The notes: generated by a model not told the origin, from the letters alone. 64,000 nucleotides of DNA from Bugula neritina (GCA_964035545.1 OZ037770.1:4321662-4385661), one strand, 5' to 3'. Numbered from the stretch's first letter, positions 1 to 10,016 are shown. Numbers and translations: made by a program.

Positions 1-2
1 GA

Positions 3-3000
3 GAAACTATTATAGAAATTATGCCATTTACATCAAACGTTGAAATTATATTAGCTTCTACGAATATTGATGAAGTATATAATGAAATAATTCAACGTAT
101 AAAAGAAAATTTCGCTTCATTAAACGCTAAAGGAAGTAATTGGATGTTTAATTCCATTATAAAAACGGAAATTAATATTAATAAATATCAGCCTTTTAAC
201 GGATCATCGTGGATTGATCTTCCGAAAGAAATTAAAACGAAAAAGGCCGTAATAAATCCAAAAAATAAAGACAATAAATGCTTTATGTGGGCCATTTTAA
301 TGGGAGTTTATCCGGTTAATAAAAATATTGAAAGAATTAATAATTATAAAGAGCACGTTAATAAATTATCGTGGGAAGGAGTAGAATTTCCGGCTACGAA
401 AGAATCCATCGACGCTTTCGAAAAGGTTAATCCCTCAATAGGAATTAACGTATTTACGTGGGACAATAAAACGATAAATTTATGGAGAAAAACTAGCAGT
501 CAGAATAAAATTATAAATTTACTTTATATAACTGATGGCGAAAAGAATCATTATACGTATATTAAAAATTTAAATAAATTACTCGGTTCGCAAATAAATA
601 AACGCGTTAATGCAAAACATATTTGTATAAATTGTATGAATTCGTTTCGATCTAACGAATCATTAAAAAAGCATCAAGATTGGTGCTTAAAAAACGATAG
701 CGTAACTACGACATTTCCAAAATTAGAAGATAAAATAAAATTTCAATCTAGTCATCATTGTCGTAGTATGAGAGTACCGTTTGTAGTATACGCGGACTTT
801 GAATGTTTTACAAAACCTATACAAGGCTGTAAACCTAATTTTAAAGAAAGTTATACTAATCAATATCAACAGCACGAACCGTCAGGCTTTGGGTATTATA
901 TAGTAAGCATTACCGGTGAATCTAATTATAGAACTTACACCAAAGAAGCCGAAGACGAAAATATTGGCGAACAGTTTATAAGGCTATTGGAATTTGACAT
1001 TAAAAATATTTATAAAAAATATAAATTTCCTAAACCAATGAGAATTTCAGCTGACGAGCAAAACTCTTTCGAGTTAGCTAAAATTTGCTATATATGCGAA
1101 GAAAAATTAGGCGATAAAAAAGTAAGAGATCACTGTCACTTAACCGGTAATTATAGAGGAGCCGCGCACAAAGAGTGCAACTTAAATTATAAGATTCCAA
1201 AATTTTATTCAGTATTTATTCATAACTTGTCGGGTTATGACGCCCACTTGTTTATTAAAAACTTGGGCGGTAAAATTTCCTGCATACCCAATACTGAAGA
1301 AAAATATATATCCTTTAGTAAAAAATTAATAGTAGATGAATTTACTATAGACAATAAAAATATTGAAGTTACGCGTGAAATTCGCTTTTTAGACTCATAT
1401 AAGTTTATGAGTTCTAGCTTAGCGAGCTTAGTAGCGAATTTAAAGCGCGACGACTTTAAACACTTAGGTGAATATTATAAGGGAAAACAATTAGACTTAG
1501 TATTAAGAAAAGGAGTATTTCCGTACGACTATTTTAATAATCTAAGCGTATTGGATGAAACGTCTTTACCACCTAAAGAAAAGTTTTATTCAAGCTTAAC
1601 CGAGCAAAATATTTCGGAAGAAGATTATATACACGCTCAAAACGTTTGGAAGGAGTTTAATATGGAAACGTTTAGAGAATACCATAATTTATATTTAAAA
1701 ACCGACGTATTACAGTTAGCGGACGTGTTTGAAAACTTTAGAAATATATGTCTCGAACACTATAAATTGGATCCCGCTTGGTATTATACGGCTCCCGGCT
1801 TGTCGTGGGACGCTATGCTCAAAACTACTGAATTAAAGTTAGACCCAATTACCGACATTAACCAACTACTCTTCTTCGAAAAGGCTATTAGAGGTGGTGT
1901 GAGCGTAATTAGTCATAGACACGCTAAAGCCAATAATAAATACATGAAAAATTATAATCCCAAAGAGCCTAGTAGTTATATCGTATATTTAGACGCTAAT
2001 AACTTATACGGTTGGGCTATGTCTAAAAATTTACCCACGGGTAATTTTAAGTGGCTAACCGAAAAGCAATGTAAAAGTTTGGAAAAAAGTTTAAATTTTC
2101 CGCCTAGCTTTTTAGAAGTAGATTTGGAATATTCTAAAAAATTACACGACTCGCATAAAGATTATCCATTCTGCCCCGAAAGATTAACGATTAATAAAGT
2201 GGAAAAATTAATTCCCAACTTAAATAATAAAAAGAATTATATTATACATTACGAGGCGTTAAAACAATGCCTTATGTATGGCTTAAAATTAACGAAGATT
2301 CATAGAGGTATAACCTTTAATGAATCGAATAAGTTAGAAAAATATATAAAATTAAATACCGAACTAAGAACTTTAGCTCGAAGCGATTTTGAAAAAGATT
2401 TCTTTAAACTAATGAATAATTCCGTGTTTGGTAAAACGATGGAAGATATTCGTAATAGAGTTAACGTTAAGTTGGTTACTAGCGAAAGCGAAGCTAAAAA
2501 GTTTACTAATCAACCAAACTTTAAAAACTTCACTATATTTTCCAAAAATTTAATAGCCGTTCATATGAACGTAACTAAATTAAAGTTTGATAAACCCGTA
2601 TATTTGGGAGCCGCAATTTTGGATATTAGTAAAATCCTTATATATGACTTTCATTACGAGTATATTAAACATAAATACAATAATAAAGCGCAATTGTTAT
2701 TTACGGATACGGATAGTTTAATGTATCACGTAAAAACAGAAAATTTTTATAAGGATATATTACCAGATATTAAAAATAAATTTGATACTAGTAATTATCC
2801 TAAAAATCATAAATCGGGTATACCAACCGGTAAAAATAAAAAAATAATAGGAAAATTTAAGGATGAAGCCGGTGGCAAACAAATTACGGAGTTTGTAGGC
2901 CTAAGGGCTAAATTGTATTCTTATAAAATGGATAATATAGAAGAGAAAAAATGTAAAGGTATTAATAAAACAACTCGCGATAATCGCATAACGTTTGACG

Positions 3001-3182
3001 ATTATAAAGAGTGTTTATTAACGCGACAAGATCAGCTTAGAACAATGAACGTGCTAAGAAGTCATAAGCATACAATGTACGCTGAAACAATAAATAAAGT
3101 GGCGTTATCATCCGAAGACGATAAAAGAATTATATTAGAAGACGGTATAATGACAGTCCCTTACGGTTATATAAATGATTAA
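3..3182 (+). CDS. Protein-primed family B DNA polymerase, virus/Maverick-like (5' partial)
   Basis: DNA polymerase of a viral or Maverick-like element, expected to copy a linear genome by protein priming. Counting from the first Met (base 21): a C2H2-like finger (CINC...HQDWC) near residues 200-222; the Exo I motif YADFE near 255; an endonuclease VII-like Cys/His cluster (CYIC...DHCH...RGAAHKECN) near 355-388; the Exo II region HNLSGYDAHLF near 400; Exo III YLKTD; palm motif A YLDANNLYG near 656; motif B NNSVFGK near 797; and motif C DTDS near 896. All catalytic acidic residues are present and 1,053 codons are free of stops. The frame is also open from the Met to the window edge, so the true start may lie outside. 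The stop overlaps the next gene by 8 nt, as in compact viral genomes. Maverick/Polinton and adintovirus PolBs have this architecture; the exact lineage is uncertain. Confidence 0.9.
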   Translation, partial: ETIIEIMPFTSNVEIILASTNIDEVYNEIIQRIKENFASLNAKGSNWMFNSIIKTEININKYQPFNGSSWIDLPKEIKTKKAVINPKNKDNKCFMWAILMGVYPVNKNIERINNYKEHVNKLSWEGVEFPATKESIDAFEKVNPSIGINVFTWDNKTINLWRKTSSQNKIINLLYITDGEKNHYTYIKNLNKLLGSQINKRVNAKHICINCMNSFRSNESLKKHQDWCLKNDSVTTTFPKLEDKIKFQSSHHCRSMRVPFVVYADFECFTKPIQGCKPNFKESYTNQYQQHEPSGFGYYIVSITGESNYRTYTKEAEDENIGEQFIRLLEFDIKNIYKKYKFPKPMRISADEQNSFELAKICYICEEKLGDKKVRDHCHLTGNYRGAAHKECNLNYKIPKFYSVFIHNLSGYDAHLFIKNLGGKISCIPNTEEKYISFSKKLIVDEFTIDNKNIEVTREIRFLDSYKFMSSSLASLVANLKRDDFKHLGEYYKGKQLDLVLRKGVFPYDYFNNLSVLDETSLPPKEKFYSSLTEQNISEEDYIHAQNVWKEFNMETFREYHNLYLKTDVLQLADVFENFRNICLEHYKLDPAWYYTAPGLSWDAMLKTTELKLDPITDINQLLFFEKAIRGGVSVISHRHAKANNKYMKNYNPKEPSSYIVYLDANNLYGWAMSKNLPTGNFKWLTEKQCKSLEKSLNFPPSFLEVDLEYSKKLHDSHKDYPFCPERLTINKVEKLIPNLNNKKNYIIHYEALKQCLMYGLKLTKIHRGITFNESNKLEKYIKLNTELRTLARSDFEKDFFKLMNNSVFGKTMEDIRNRVNVKLVTSESEAKKFTNQPNFKNFTIFSKNLIAVHMNVTKLKFDKPVYLGAAILDISKILIYDFHYEYIKHKYNNKAQLLFTDTDSLMYHVKTENFYKDILPDIKNKFDTSNYPKNHKSGIPTGKNKKIIGKFKDEAGGKQITEFVGLRAKLYSYKMDNIEEKKCKGINKTTRDNRITFDDYKECLLTRQDQLRTMNVLRSHKHTMYAETINKVALSSEDDKRIILEDGIMTVPYGYIND

Positions 3183-3588
3183 AATAAAAAATATAAAATT
3201 ACAAAATAAAGCTCTCTCAAATATTGAATTAGAGTTCGCGATTAAAAAATTAAAAATACCATTTTTTAGAGGAGTATTTTCAAGAAACGATTTACCCAAT
3301 AAACTACGTAAAAAAGAGTGCGGTATATTAAATTTAGACAATTTAATGGGTAACGGTACTCATTGGGTAGCTTGGTATAAAAATAAAAATAAAAAATATT
3401 ATTTCGATAGTTTTGGATTACATCCTCCGCTAGAAATAATGAAATATTTAAAACCGCCTATATTTTATAACACGGAACGAGTACAAAAATTCGGTACCGT
3501 TATATGCGGACACTTGTGTTTATATTGGCTTAAAGAAATGTCTAAACGCGAGTCGCCTCAATTAATTATAAATAAATTACTTATATAA
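3175..3588 (+). CDS. Adenain-like cysteine protease
   Basis: A 137-residue protein resembling the adenovirus/Maverick maturation protease. The papain-like order is visible: His63 (GTHWVAWY), an acidic residue at Asp78 (YYFDSFG), Gln104 (RVQKFG) and the nucleophile Cys111 in ICGHLCLYWL. It is shorter than adenovirus protease (about 200 residues) but keeps the core. In virions this enzyme trims capsid precursors. Its presence beside PolB argues for a virus-derived, virion-forming lineage rather than a plain DNA transposon. It overlaps the polymerase by 8 nt and its stop codon directly abuts the next ATG. The frame is intact with no sign of decay. Confidence 0.82.
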   Translation: MIKIKNIKLQNKALSNIELEFAIKKLKIPFFRGVFSRNDLPNKLRKKECGILNLDNLMGNGTHWVAWYKNKNKKYYFDSFGLHPPLEIMKYLKPPIFYNTERVQKFGTVICGHLCLYWLKEMSKRESPQLIINKLLI

Positions 3589-4101
3589 ATGACTTCAGTT
3601 TATATTTTTGGAAATTCAGCTAATATAATAAATGAACAACCGTATATTACGAATATTATAATTCCGTCAGAATTTACGTATTATTTAGGAGGATTTACTA
3701 CTACATTAATTAAAGATTTTTTAGTCGATGAACCGATTGAAATAACAGATATATTAGTACAATTTTACGGTGAACAAGCTCATAATACTAAAAAACTTTA
3801 TTGGACTGATAAGCGAATAGGCTTACATATTAGAAATAGTACTGAATTATTTAATCCATCCAATGAAAATACTTTTTATAATATAAGCGGTAATGAACAC
3901 AATCTTCCGTTTAGTGAATTAAACGCTAATAAAATTATTGAAGCTAATAAAAACTTTAAATTAACAATAGCGTTATCAAAAAATTATCCTAGTCATAAAC
4001 CTAGCGACATAATTTTAATCGATACTCCCGCTAGCGAAATAACCGATGCGGCATTACCTTTTCATTACGTATTAGTAAAACTTTATTATAACTATAAATG
4101 A
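3589..4101 (+). CDS. Tandem paralogue 1 of the virus-like cassette (candidate structural protein)
   Basis: A 170-residue protein that I do not recognise by family. It is the first of three tandem paralogues. Shared landmarks are YIFGNSA at the N-terminus, DFLVDEPIEIT, QFYGEQ, LYWTDKRIGLHIRNS, YNISGNEHN, a YPSHKP motif and a C-terminal FHYVLVKLYY. It alternates hydrophobic and polar residues like a beta-rich domain, with no membrane segment or signal peptide. Its position just after an adenain-like protease, where Maverick-type elements keep capsid genes, and its size make a small jelly-roll (penton or minor capsid) or spike protein a reasonable guess. That is inference only. The ATG follows the protease stop with no gap, and the gene overlaps the next by 4 nt. 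Confidence 0.75.
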   Translation: MTSVYIFGNSANIINEQPYITNIIIPSEFTYYLGGFTTTLIKDFLVDEPIEITDILVQFYGEQAHNTKKLYWTDKRIGLHIRNSTELFNPSNENTFYNISGNEHNLPFSELNANKIIEANKNFKLTIALSKNYPSHKPSDIILIDTPASEITDAALPFHYVLVKLYYNYK

Positions 4102-4631
4102 ATTCGGTATATATTTTTGGAAATTCAGCTAAGGCTAATATAATAAATGAAAAACCATATATTACGGATATTATAATTCCGTCATATTTTTTACATATTT
4201 ACTTTCCTGACAGATTTGAAGGAATATTAATTAGAGATTTTTTAGTCGATGAACCAATTGAAATAACAAATATATTAATACAATTTTACGGTGAACAAGA
4301 TCATAATACTAAAGAACTTTATTGGACTGATAAACAACTAAGCTTAGAAATTAGAGATAGCGCTAATACATTTAAGCATGGTGCAGTCACTGAAAATATT
4401 TTTTCTTATGATATAAGCGGTGCTGAGCATAATGTTCCGTTTAGCGAAATAAACGCTAATAAAATTATTGAAGCTAATAAAAATTTTACATTATCAATGA
4501 CATTATCAAAAACTTATCCTAGTCATAAACCTAGTAATGTTATTTTAACCGATACTCCCGATAGCGAAATAACCAATGCGGCATTACCTTTTCATTACGT
4601 ATTAGTAAAACTTTATTATAATTATAAATGA
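4098..4631 (+). CDS. Tandem paralogue 2 of the virus-like cassette
   Basis: A 177-residue paralogue of the preceding gene, starting with ATG inside the previous gene's ATGA stop/start overlap. It keeps the landmarks YIFGNSA, DFLVDEPIEIT, QFYGEQ, LYWTDKQ, SGAEHNVPF, YPSHKP and FHYVLVKLYYNYK. Extra residues after the N-terminal motif and around the mid-protein loop (GAVTENIF) show divergence after duplication. Both copies are intact, so both are probably used. Function unknown; see paralogue 1 for the structural-protein hypothesis. Confidence 0.75.
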   Translation: MNSVYIFGNSAKANIINEKPYITDIIIPSYFLHIYFPDRFEGILIRDFLVDEPIEITNILIQFYGEQDHNTKELYWTDKQLSLEIRDSANTFKHGAVTENIFSYDISGAEHNVPFSEINANKIIEANKNFTLSMTLSKTYPSHKPSNVILTDTPDSEITNAALPFHYVLVKLYYNYK

Positions 4632-5206
4632 ATATTTATAAATTTAGTAAAGTCGATATAACGACTAATAAAGCGTTTATTTCAGGTCTTATTAACGCCA
4701 ATAAATTTTATTATTACGAAAATATTAATAGTTTTACAGTAGATTTAATTAACGATTATTTAGTAAATAAACCAATTAAAATAACACACGCATTAATACA
4801 ATTTTATGGTGACCGTTTTACTTGGGCTAAAAAAAGAGTATTATATTGGACCGATAAAAAAATAGGTTTACATATTCGTAATAGCGTAAATCCATTTGAT
4901 GAATCTAAAGAAAATTTATTTTATACTATTAGCGGTGCCGAACATAATGTTCCATATAGTAAAATAAATATTAATAAAACCGTTAACGCTAATAATAATT
5001 TTTCCTTTACAATAGCTCTTTCGAGTGATTATCCAAGTCATAAACCCGATGACGTAATTTTAACCGATACTCCTACTAACGAAATATATACCCAATCATT
5101 ACCTTTTTTTGGGTATATTTTAAACTTTATTATAATAGCATTCATGAATAATCTACTAATAATTATTTTTTTTAAAATAAATAATTTTACACTACTAATA
5201 AAATAA
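4628..5206 (+). CDS. Tandem paralogue 3, frameshifted at the extreme C-terminus
   Basis: The third and most divergent paralogue, again starting in an ATGA overlap. It keeps INDYLVNKPIKIT, QFYGD, LYWTDKKIGLHIRNS, SGAEHNVPY and YPSHKP. The paralogues end in FHYVLVKLYY-type residues. Here the frame leaves that pattern just after SLPF, at a run of seven T's (about 5103-5109), and runs on through an unrelated hydrophobic tail. The expected ending is readable in a neighbouring frame, which stops near 5150. A 1-nt slippage in the T run, biological or an assembly error, is the simplest explanation. The annotated 192 residues therefore probably include about 30 non-native ones. Confidence 0.65.
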   Translation: MNIYKFSKVDITTNKAFISGLINANKFYYYENINSFTVDLINDYLVNKPIKITHALIQFYGDRFTWAKKRVLYWTDKKIGLHIRNSVNPFDESKENLFYTISGAEHNVPYSKININKTVNANNNFSFTIALSSDYPSHKPDDVILTDTPTNEIYTQSLPFFGYILNFIIIAFMNNLLIIIFFKINNFTLLIK

Positions 5207-5364
5207 TAAAGGGTAAATTACTGTTATAACACTCTTCAAAAAAAGTGAGCCAAAACCATCCACCCTAAAAATATTTTTTTTATTTTTAAAAATAAATATT
5301 TTTCTAAATAATATTACACTATTTTTTATAATATTATACTACTTTTTATAATATTACTAATAGA
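5207..5364. other. AT-rich 3' non-coding end of the virus-like element
   Basis: No ORF. It holds repeated ATAATATTA-type stretches with potential for AT hairpins. At 5244-5264 it has a diverged copy of the terminal hairpin motif (GTGAGCC..GACCATCCACC-like, also found at 5437-5457). That places it with the element terminus rather than with flanking host DNA. Confidence 0.5.
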
Positions 5365-5466
5365 GTAGTAGCAGGTGGATGCGTCCTGGATCGCTCTTCT
5401 GACACTGGCGAGTCAAAGACTCGACGGTGGAAGAAGAGTGAGCCAGGACCATCCACCTGCTACTAC
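5365..5466. repeat. 102-nt near-perfect palindrome, candidate hairpin terminus of the virus-like element
   Basis: The left arm 5365-5400 and right arm 5432-5466 are reverse complements over about 35 bp, with one 1-nt bulge and three mismatches. The 31-nt centre folds again: CGAGTC (5409-5414), loop AAA, GACTCG (5418-5423), flanked by CAC/GTG pairs. The whole segment can therefore form one stem of about 50 bp. It lies at the end of the gene string and just before a PLE terminus. Linear viral genomes and Maverick-type elements end in inverted repeats; that this is the true end is inferred. Confidence 0.75.
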
Positions 5467-5532
5467 TTATATATATATATAAATAGGTATACGAGAAAGA
5501 TTGTTGATTTATTACTTTATTAGGTAAAGTAA

Positions 5533-5580
5533 TTCTACTGATATTTCGGGTACCACTGTACCGATCTTCAGAGTAGCAAT
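5533..5580 (-). ncRNA. Hammerhead-ribozyme-like motif in PLE family 1 3' end
   Basis: On the minus strand it reads CTGAAGA, one extra T, a GGTAC..GTACC stem with AGTG loop, GAAA, then ATATC, flanked by short stem I arms (ACT/AGT plus ATT/AAT). That is the order of a type I hammerhead with a tiny palindromic stem III. The unpaired T between the core and stem II, and a C-C mismatch in stem II of this copy, are departures from the consensus. Confidence 0.5.
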
Positions 5581-5671
5581 GAATGAAATTCAAAAATTAT
5601 TACATTACATTAGACGTTAAGCATGACACAAAGAATAGAGAGTGGCAGTTATTGTAAATTATTGAAACTTA

Positions 5672-6431
5672 CACAGCTAGATAGTTAAGGGCATCCTCAC
5701 TAAGAATATCACAAATTTCTCTCAAAATGTAGTTTAGGTTCTTGAATAATATTGCTCTGCGGGTGGCATGCGTGTTGCCTACTTGCAATTGTTTAGCCTA
5801 AGATTAAACTACAACCAATAAGCAGCAACCTTCATTAGGGCTGCGTTATCTATCAACATTTCATTATGGGTGCTACATAAACAAAGTACAAAGCAAGCTA
5901 TTCATTATAGCCTGCCAACTATAGCAAGCCTGTAAATTAGATTGTACGCGCCAATATCTTCTCATCCCTACGTGCTCATTGAAGCGCAAAGTACTGCGCG
6001 CTGCTAATTATTTATGAAAAAATATAGCATTTTAGTGTATAAATCCCCAATTTATGGGCAATCTAAAAGAGGTATTGAAAAAATAAAAAAGTTGCACTGG
6101 AGAAATACCTCAGGATTCCAGCAGTGCAATTTTTATTCAGATATCATGCTTTGCTGCTGAGATATTTTACTGGTACTGAAAAGTCAGCTTTTCAGGCAAA
6201 ATTGGCCAAAATTGGGCAGTTTTTTGTCTATAACTTCCCAAAAAAAATGATAATTGAAATTTCCAAAAAATTTACACTGGAGAAAAAGAAGATCTACAAC
6301 ATAGTTTTTGAATTTTGACTCTAGCACAATTAGGTGAGATTTTATTTTACTGTTACTGAATTCTCATATGATTACAATGCAAACCTCAGCAAGGCAGTTG
6401 CAGCTAAAAGGTTGCCCTTAACTATCCTGTG
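5672..6431. mobile_element. 760-bp non-autonomous TIR element, copy 1
   Basis: The ends are inverted repeats (CACAG..ATAGTTAAGGGCA.CC on the left, its complement ending CTATCCTGTG on the right). It sits inside the PLE 3' UTR between TA dinucleotides (5670-5671 and 6432-6433), consistent with a TA target duplication. It has no coding capacity. It contains an internal hairpin (TTGCACTGG near 6092, complemented near 6120). A second copy of 758 bp is at 37967-38724. A mariner/Tc1-type MITE is the likely class. Confidence 0.7.
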
Positions 6432-6698
6432 TAGGGAGATTTATAATCTTATTTTATATATTACGCAGGTCAAAAATTATACTGATTTTTTTTGCACAAA
6501 AAAATAAAATAGAGTTGACAAAAAAAATAGATATCCAAATATAAAAACAGCAAGAATTAGTGAAACTATGTGAAAGTTGAGTAGTGTGGAGCTATTGATA
6601 TAGTTTTAGTGGTATGGAGTAACTTTGTTTATTGAGTTGCGGTTTTATTTGTTTAATGTAGAGAGCTTCGGCTACTTTTCGATGGTGGATTCCTTTAA

Positions 6699-9600
6699 AG
6701 GATTGCTCAATCTTAGTTTATTACAATCACATTATAATTATGAACTATAATCTAATGTGTATGCAAACAATTTTGACTTTGCAAAGATATGTGCCTAGAA
6801 AATAGCTTTTCAAAATTCCAATTTTGAGGGAGGTAAAATTTTCAGCCATGAAAAAGAATAGCCTAATACGTGACGTGTGAACGCCAGTAACTATGCTGCA
6901 CGTGCTAACTATAACGCTAGTATTCAAGGTTGCTGAGCACAACATCAACCAATTACGCTCAAGCAGTTACAGTGCGTTATATAGGTCAGCTTTGGTGTGC
7001 CCGTAACATTGCACAATCTGACCTAGTTTAGATCGATCGCAGGCATTCATCCTAAAGAATGCATGTTTTTGCAATGCTTTTTTTATGTTTACAAGCAAAA
7101 TATGGCCTAATGTTATTGCATACATGTTATTTAAAATGTCAAAAAACTATAGATTGAGATAATTCACATTCACAGTTGGTTTAAGGTCATTACTTTCCAG
7201 ATTCAGGCACTGCTTTATGTTATATATAAACGGTTTCCAGGAGATAGCTCGAACAGTTTTTGTCTCACATTAATAAATTTTACATGAAAAGATAGCTCTT
7301 GCATTCCTCTTTCATATACTTTTTTAATTTTTCAATAAAAAATTTTCTGAGAAAGTTGTTGCATAATAAGTAAAATTTTACACCCTCCATGTTCCACTGC
7401 TGTAGCACAGGGGATTCATTTTACAAAGTTTAAAAGTTAAACTTGACATTCCTTGATATGTTTTCTCTAATATAATTTCTTTGTTTTTTGAAATTCTGTT
7501 TATGCTCTTCACAATTTGGTAAAAACATACACCATTTTGCAAGTTTCACTGCAATTTTCTAAATTCTTCATATGGTGGTTCTAGCTACGCTCCTGTGACT
7601 AATTATAACATTCCTAGTACGTTTGCCGCTCTGCGCTATCACAATAACATATAGTACCCTCTCGCACAAATTGGCAATCTATTGGATTTCTGCCAATATA
7701 ATGTTCCCTGTTTTACTTTAGCACTCAGCTGAATCATCTCACTATGTTACAATAATATATTGAAAATGCCTCAGCACAACATAATTCTTTGTTTGTTTGG
7801 CAGAGTTAATTTCAGCTAAATCACTTCACTTTACAGTCTTGTCAGTAAAGGTCTGTCTATAGCGCAGCAGGTGTACTTTAAGTTTCTCTAATTCACATAT
7901 AATTATTTTAAGTACATTGTATTCTATAAGATCAATTTAAGGTTTAGTCCAGTGTTCAGTATCTAATTATTATGCATGTATGTTGTCTTACTGTTGAACA
8001 AAAGTTAAAAAAACTTTAGCCATATTTATTATACATGCGTAGGATTTGCATAAGTTGACAAAAAAAATTGCAACAAAACAGGGTTGAACCATGACCACCC
8101 AACTCGTCACTGACGCCTCTAACCTCTGGACCACGCAGACATCGTTATTGAGACGCGCACTATATGAGTCACTATCATTACATTAATATTTCGCGAGCAA
8201 ATGGGTTATAATTATTAGGCTGTCAATTCATGTTGATAGCAGTCAACTGTTGCAATAGTCTCGGGTTACTAGCAAAGCTAATGGTTTTGAACAAATAACC
8301 CAAAAGTTTAAAAATAAGTAGCTTGCGTATTACTAGCTACAAAAACAGGTGTGAAATAGACTGGTAAAGCAAGCTCTTATTGTAGAGTTTGCAGATGTGC
8401 TCTAAAATAAAACTTAAACTGTAGCTATTACATAAGTATTTGTATGCGAGAGATAAATGGACATTACTGAGTTTCTGGAAAACAACATACTTGAAGTTAA
8501 CTTTGACAATGGTGTGTTATTTTCATCATAGCTAGCCTATAGCATAAACCTCTAATCATATGAATCTTTATGAAGCCCACAGCTCATTTAAGGGTGGCAA
8601 TGTAATTTGAAACGAACAATTATGTTGCTGCATTGTGTCTAAGGTATATTAGAGAGCAGAATTTGGTTTTACTAGCCTACCCCAACGGCATTCTACAATG
8701 CAGCTTATATGCTGGCAGTTGTAATAAGTACTGCCAATAGCAAGGTTACTATCACTGCTAGCTCTGTGCAGTATGTAACCTCTTGAATAATTGCGCCAAT
8801 TTTAAACTCTTGGAAGTTGGCCAAGTTATCATATCACGGCCAGCCACTGGAGACAAAGCATCAGAGCTATTCATATAATATTATACTGATGCACTTGGTA
8901 GCAGAGTGGCTAATCTAATATAGTTCATAGTTCAACACCCTTTACTTTGGGAATACAGCCTCTTTTTTAGGTTTACCTAACAAAGCATGAAAATATCTAA
9001 ACTGATATTCTGATAATTTAGAGGTACATTTTGAAAACTAGGTTAATTGCACTTGTTTGCACAACAACAATAATAAAATAGATATTATGCAGTATAATAA
9101 AAACACACATAATACTATATAATATATTATAATGATAATAATATAATATTACAAGTACCATTACTGCATTTTATAACTAGGATGGTTGCCAAAAAAATGT
9201 TTCACAAATTCTGTAATTATACATCAAAAATAGAACTAGCTAGGCAGCAGGTTAGAATAGAGTAAATTTTTAAAACATAAAATCATGATTTGACTATTGT
9301 TTTATTTAGGCCAACCAACTTAGGAATACAAGATTGGGTTTTAGCTGACAGTTTATAACATTTAGCTTTTGAGCCAGCAACACTGGCACTTGTGAAGTAT
9401 AGGCAAAGTTAGTGAAGCGAGACTAACAAGCACTAAAATACAAGGCATATTGAGACACAATAACAAGTCAGGAGCGTATAAATTAAAAAGAATGTGGAAG
9501 GGGGACTATGTTTTTCAACAAGCTATAACTTAAACATGAATTGGCTTTTGAAAAAAATAAAAAAGTATATTGGAGAACATAAGTTTCTTTATCTTTTCAT

Positions 9601-10016
9601 ATTTTTTTTGTTCCTGTGACATTCAACGTGTTCGAGCTATCAGTGGAACATTGTTCATATAGAACATAAAGCACCTGGCAAAGAGCCAGAAAATGAAAAG
9701 TATGACCTTAAACTAACTGTGTTTGCACTTCTATAAATATACAAATTACGAGCTGAAAGATCACATCTCACAGTCATATTTCTATAGTTATTCATGTGTA
9801 TAGTCACGTGACCAGCAGGAATGCTGGCGCTGTTACGTCACATTTCCCAGCTCATTTCAAAATCGCCGTTTTGGATGTTACCAATCTACACCCTCAACTT
9901 CAACTAACTTTTTCTACCTTTGGTGAAATGCTTTTTGTCAATGCATGCTTAGAAAAACACAACATTATGTGTGTTTGACCTAAATGGCCATTTATTAGAC
10001 AAGATAGAGCAATCCT
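6699..10016. mobile_element. 3.3-kb TTAA-flanked element without recognisable transposase
   Basis: This segment interrupts the minus-strand PLE fragment. It is bounded by TTAA on both sides (6695-6698, 10017-10020), and the uninterrupted PLE at about 22806 has a single TTTAAA at the same place. Its ends are short TIRs (AGGATTGCTC.ATCTT). TTAA duplication is the hallmark of piggyBac-type transposition. The interior holds only short random ORFs and a tRNA-derived SINE, so it is a non-autonomous passenger. No gene is visible anywhere in this stretch. Confidence 0.7.
8079..8145 (-). repeat. tRNA-derived SINE head with A and B boxes
   Basis: The minus strand has an A box TGGTCCAGAGG (8123-8133) and a B box GGTTCAACCC (8081-8090) at tRNA-like spacing, followed by a T-rich tail. 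The sequence around the A box (GTGGTCCAGAGGTTAGAGGC) is strongly tRNA-like, but I see no proper acceptor stem, so it is read as the head of a SINE rather than a tRNA gene. Confidence 0.6.

Larger units (their letters stand above)
5471..6697 (-). mobile_element. Penelope-like element family 1, 3' fragment (part 1)
   Basis: Minus-strand 3' end of PLE family 1: terminal repeat (5471-5530), hammerhead-like motif, 3' UTR, and the end of the GIY-YIG-containing ORF up to about 6697. It matches the 3' end of the + copy at 11560-12023 in opposite orientation. It is split by a 760-bp TIR element (5672-6431) and then by the TTAA element starting at 6699, and resumes at 10017-10143. The fragment lies head to head with the + copy at 10146. 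Confidence 0.8.

Noticed and set aside
6745-6948. 67-codon minus frame in the TTAA element
   Set aside because: Isolated and motif-free; no sign of transposase.
8079-8145. tRNA gene
   Set aside because: A and B boxes are present, but acceptor and anticodon stems do not form; better read as a SINE head.
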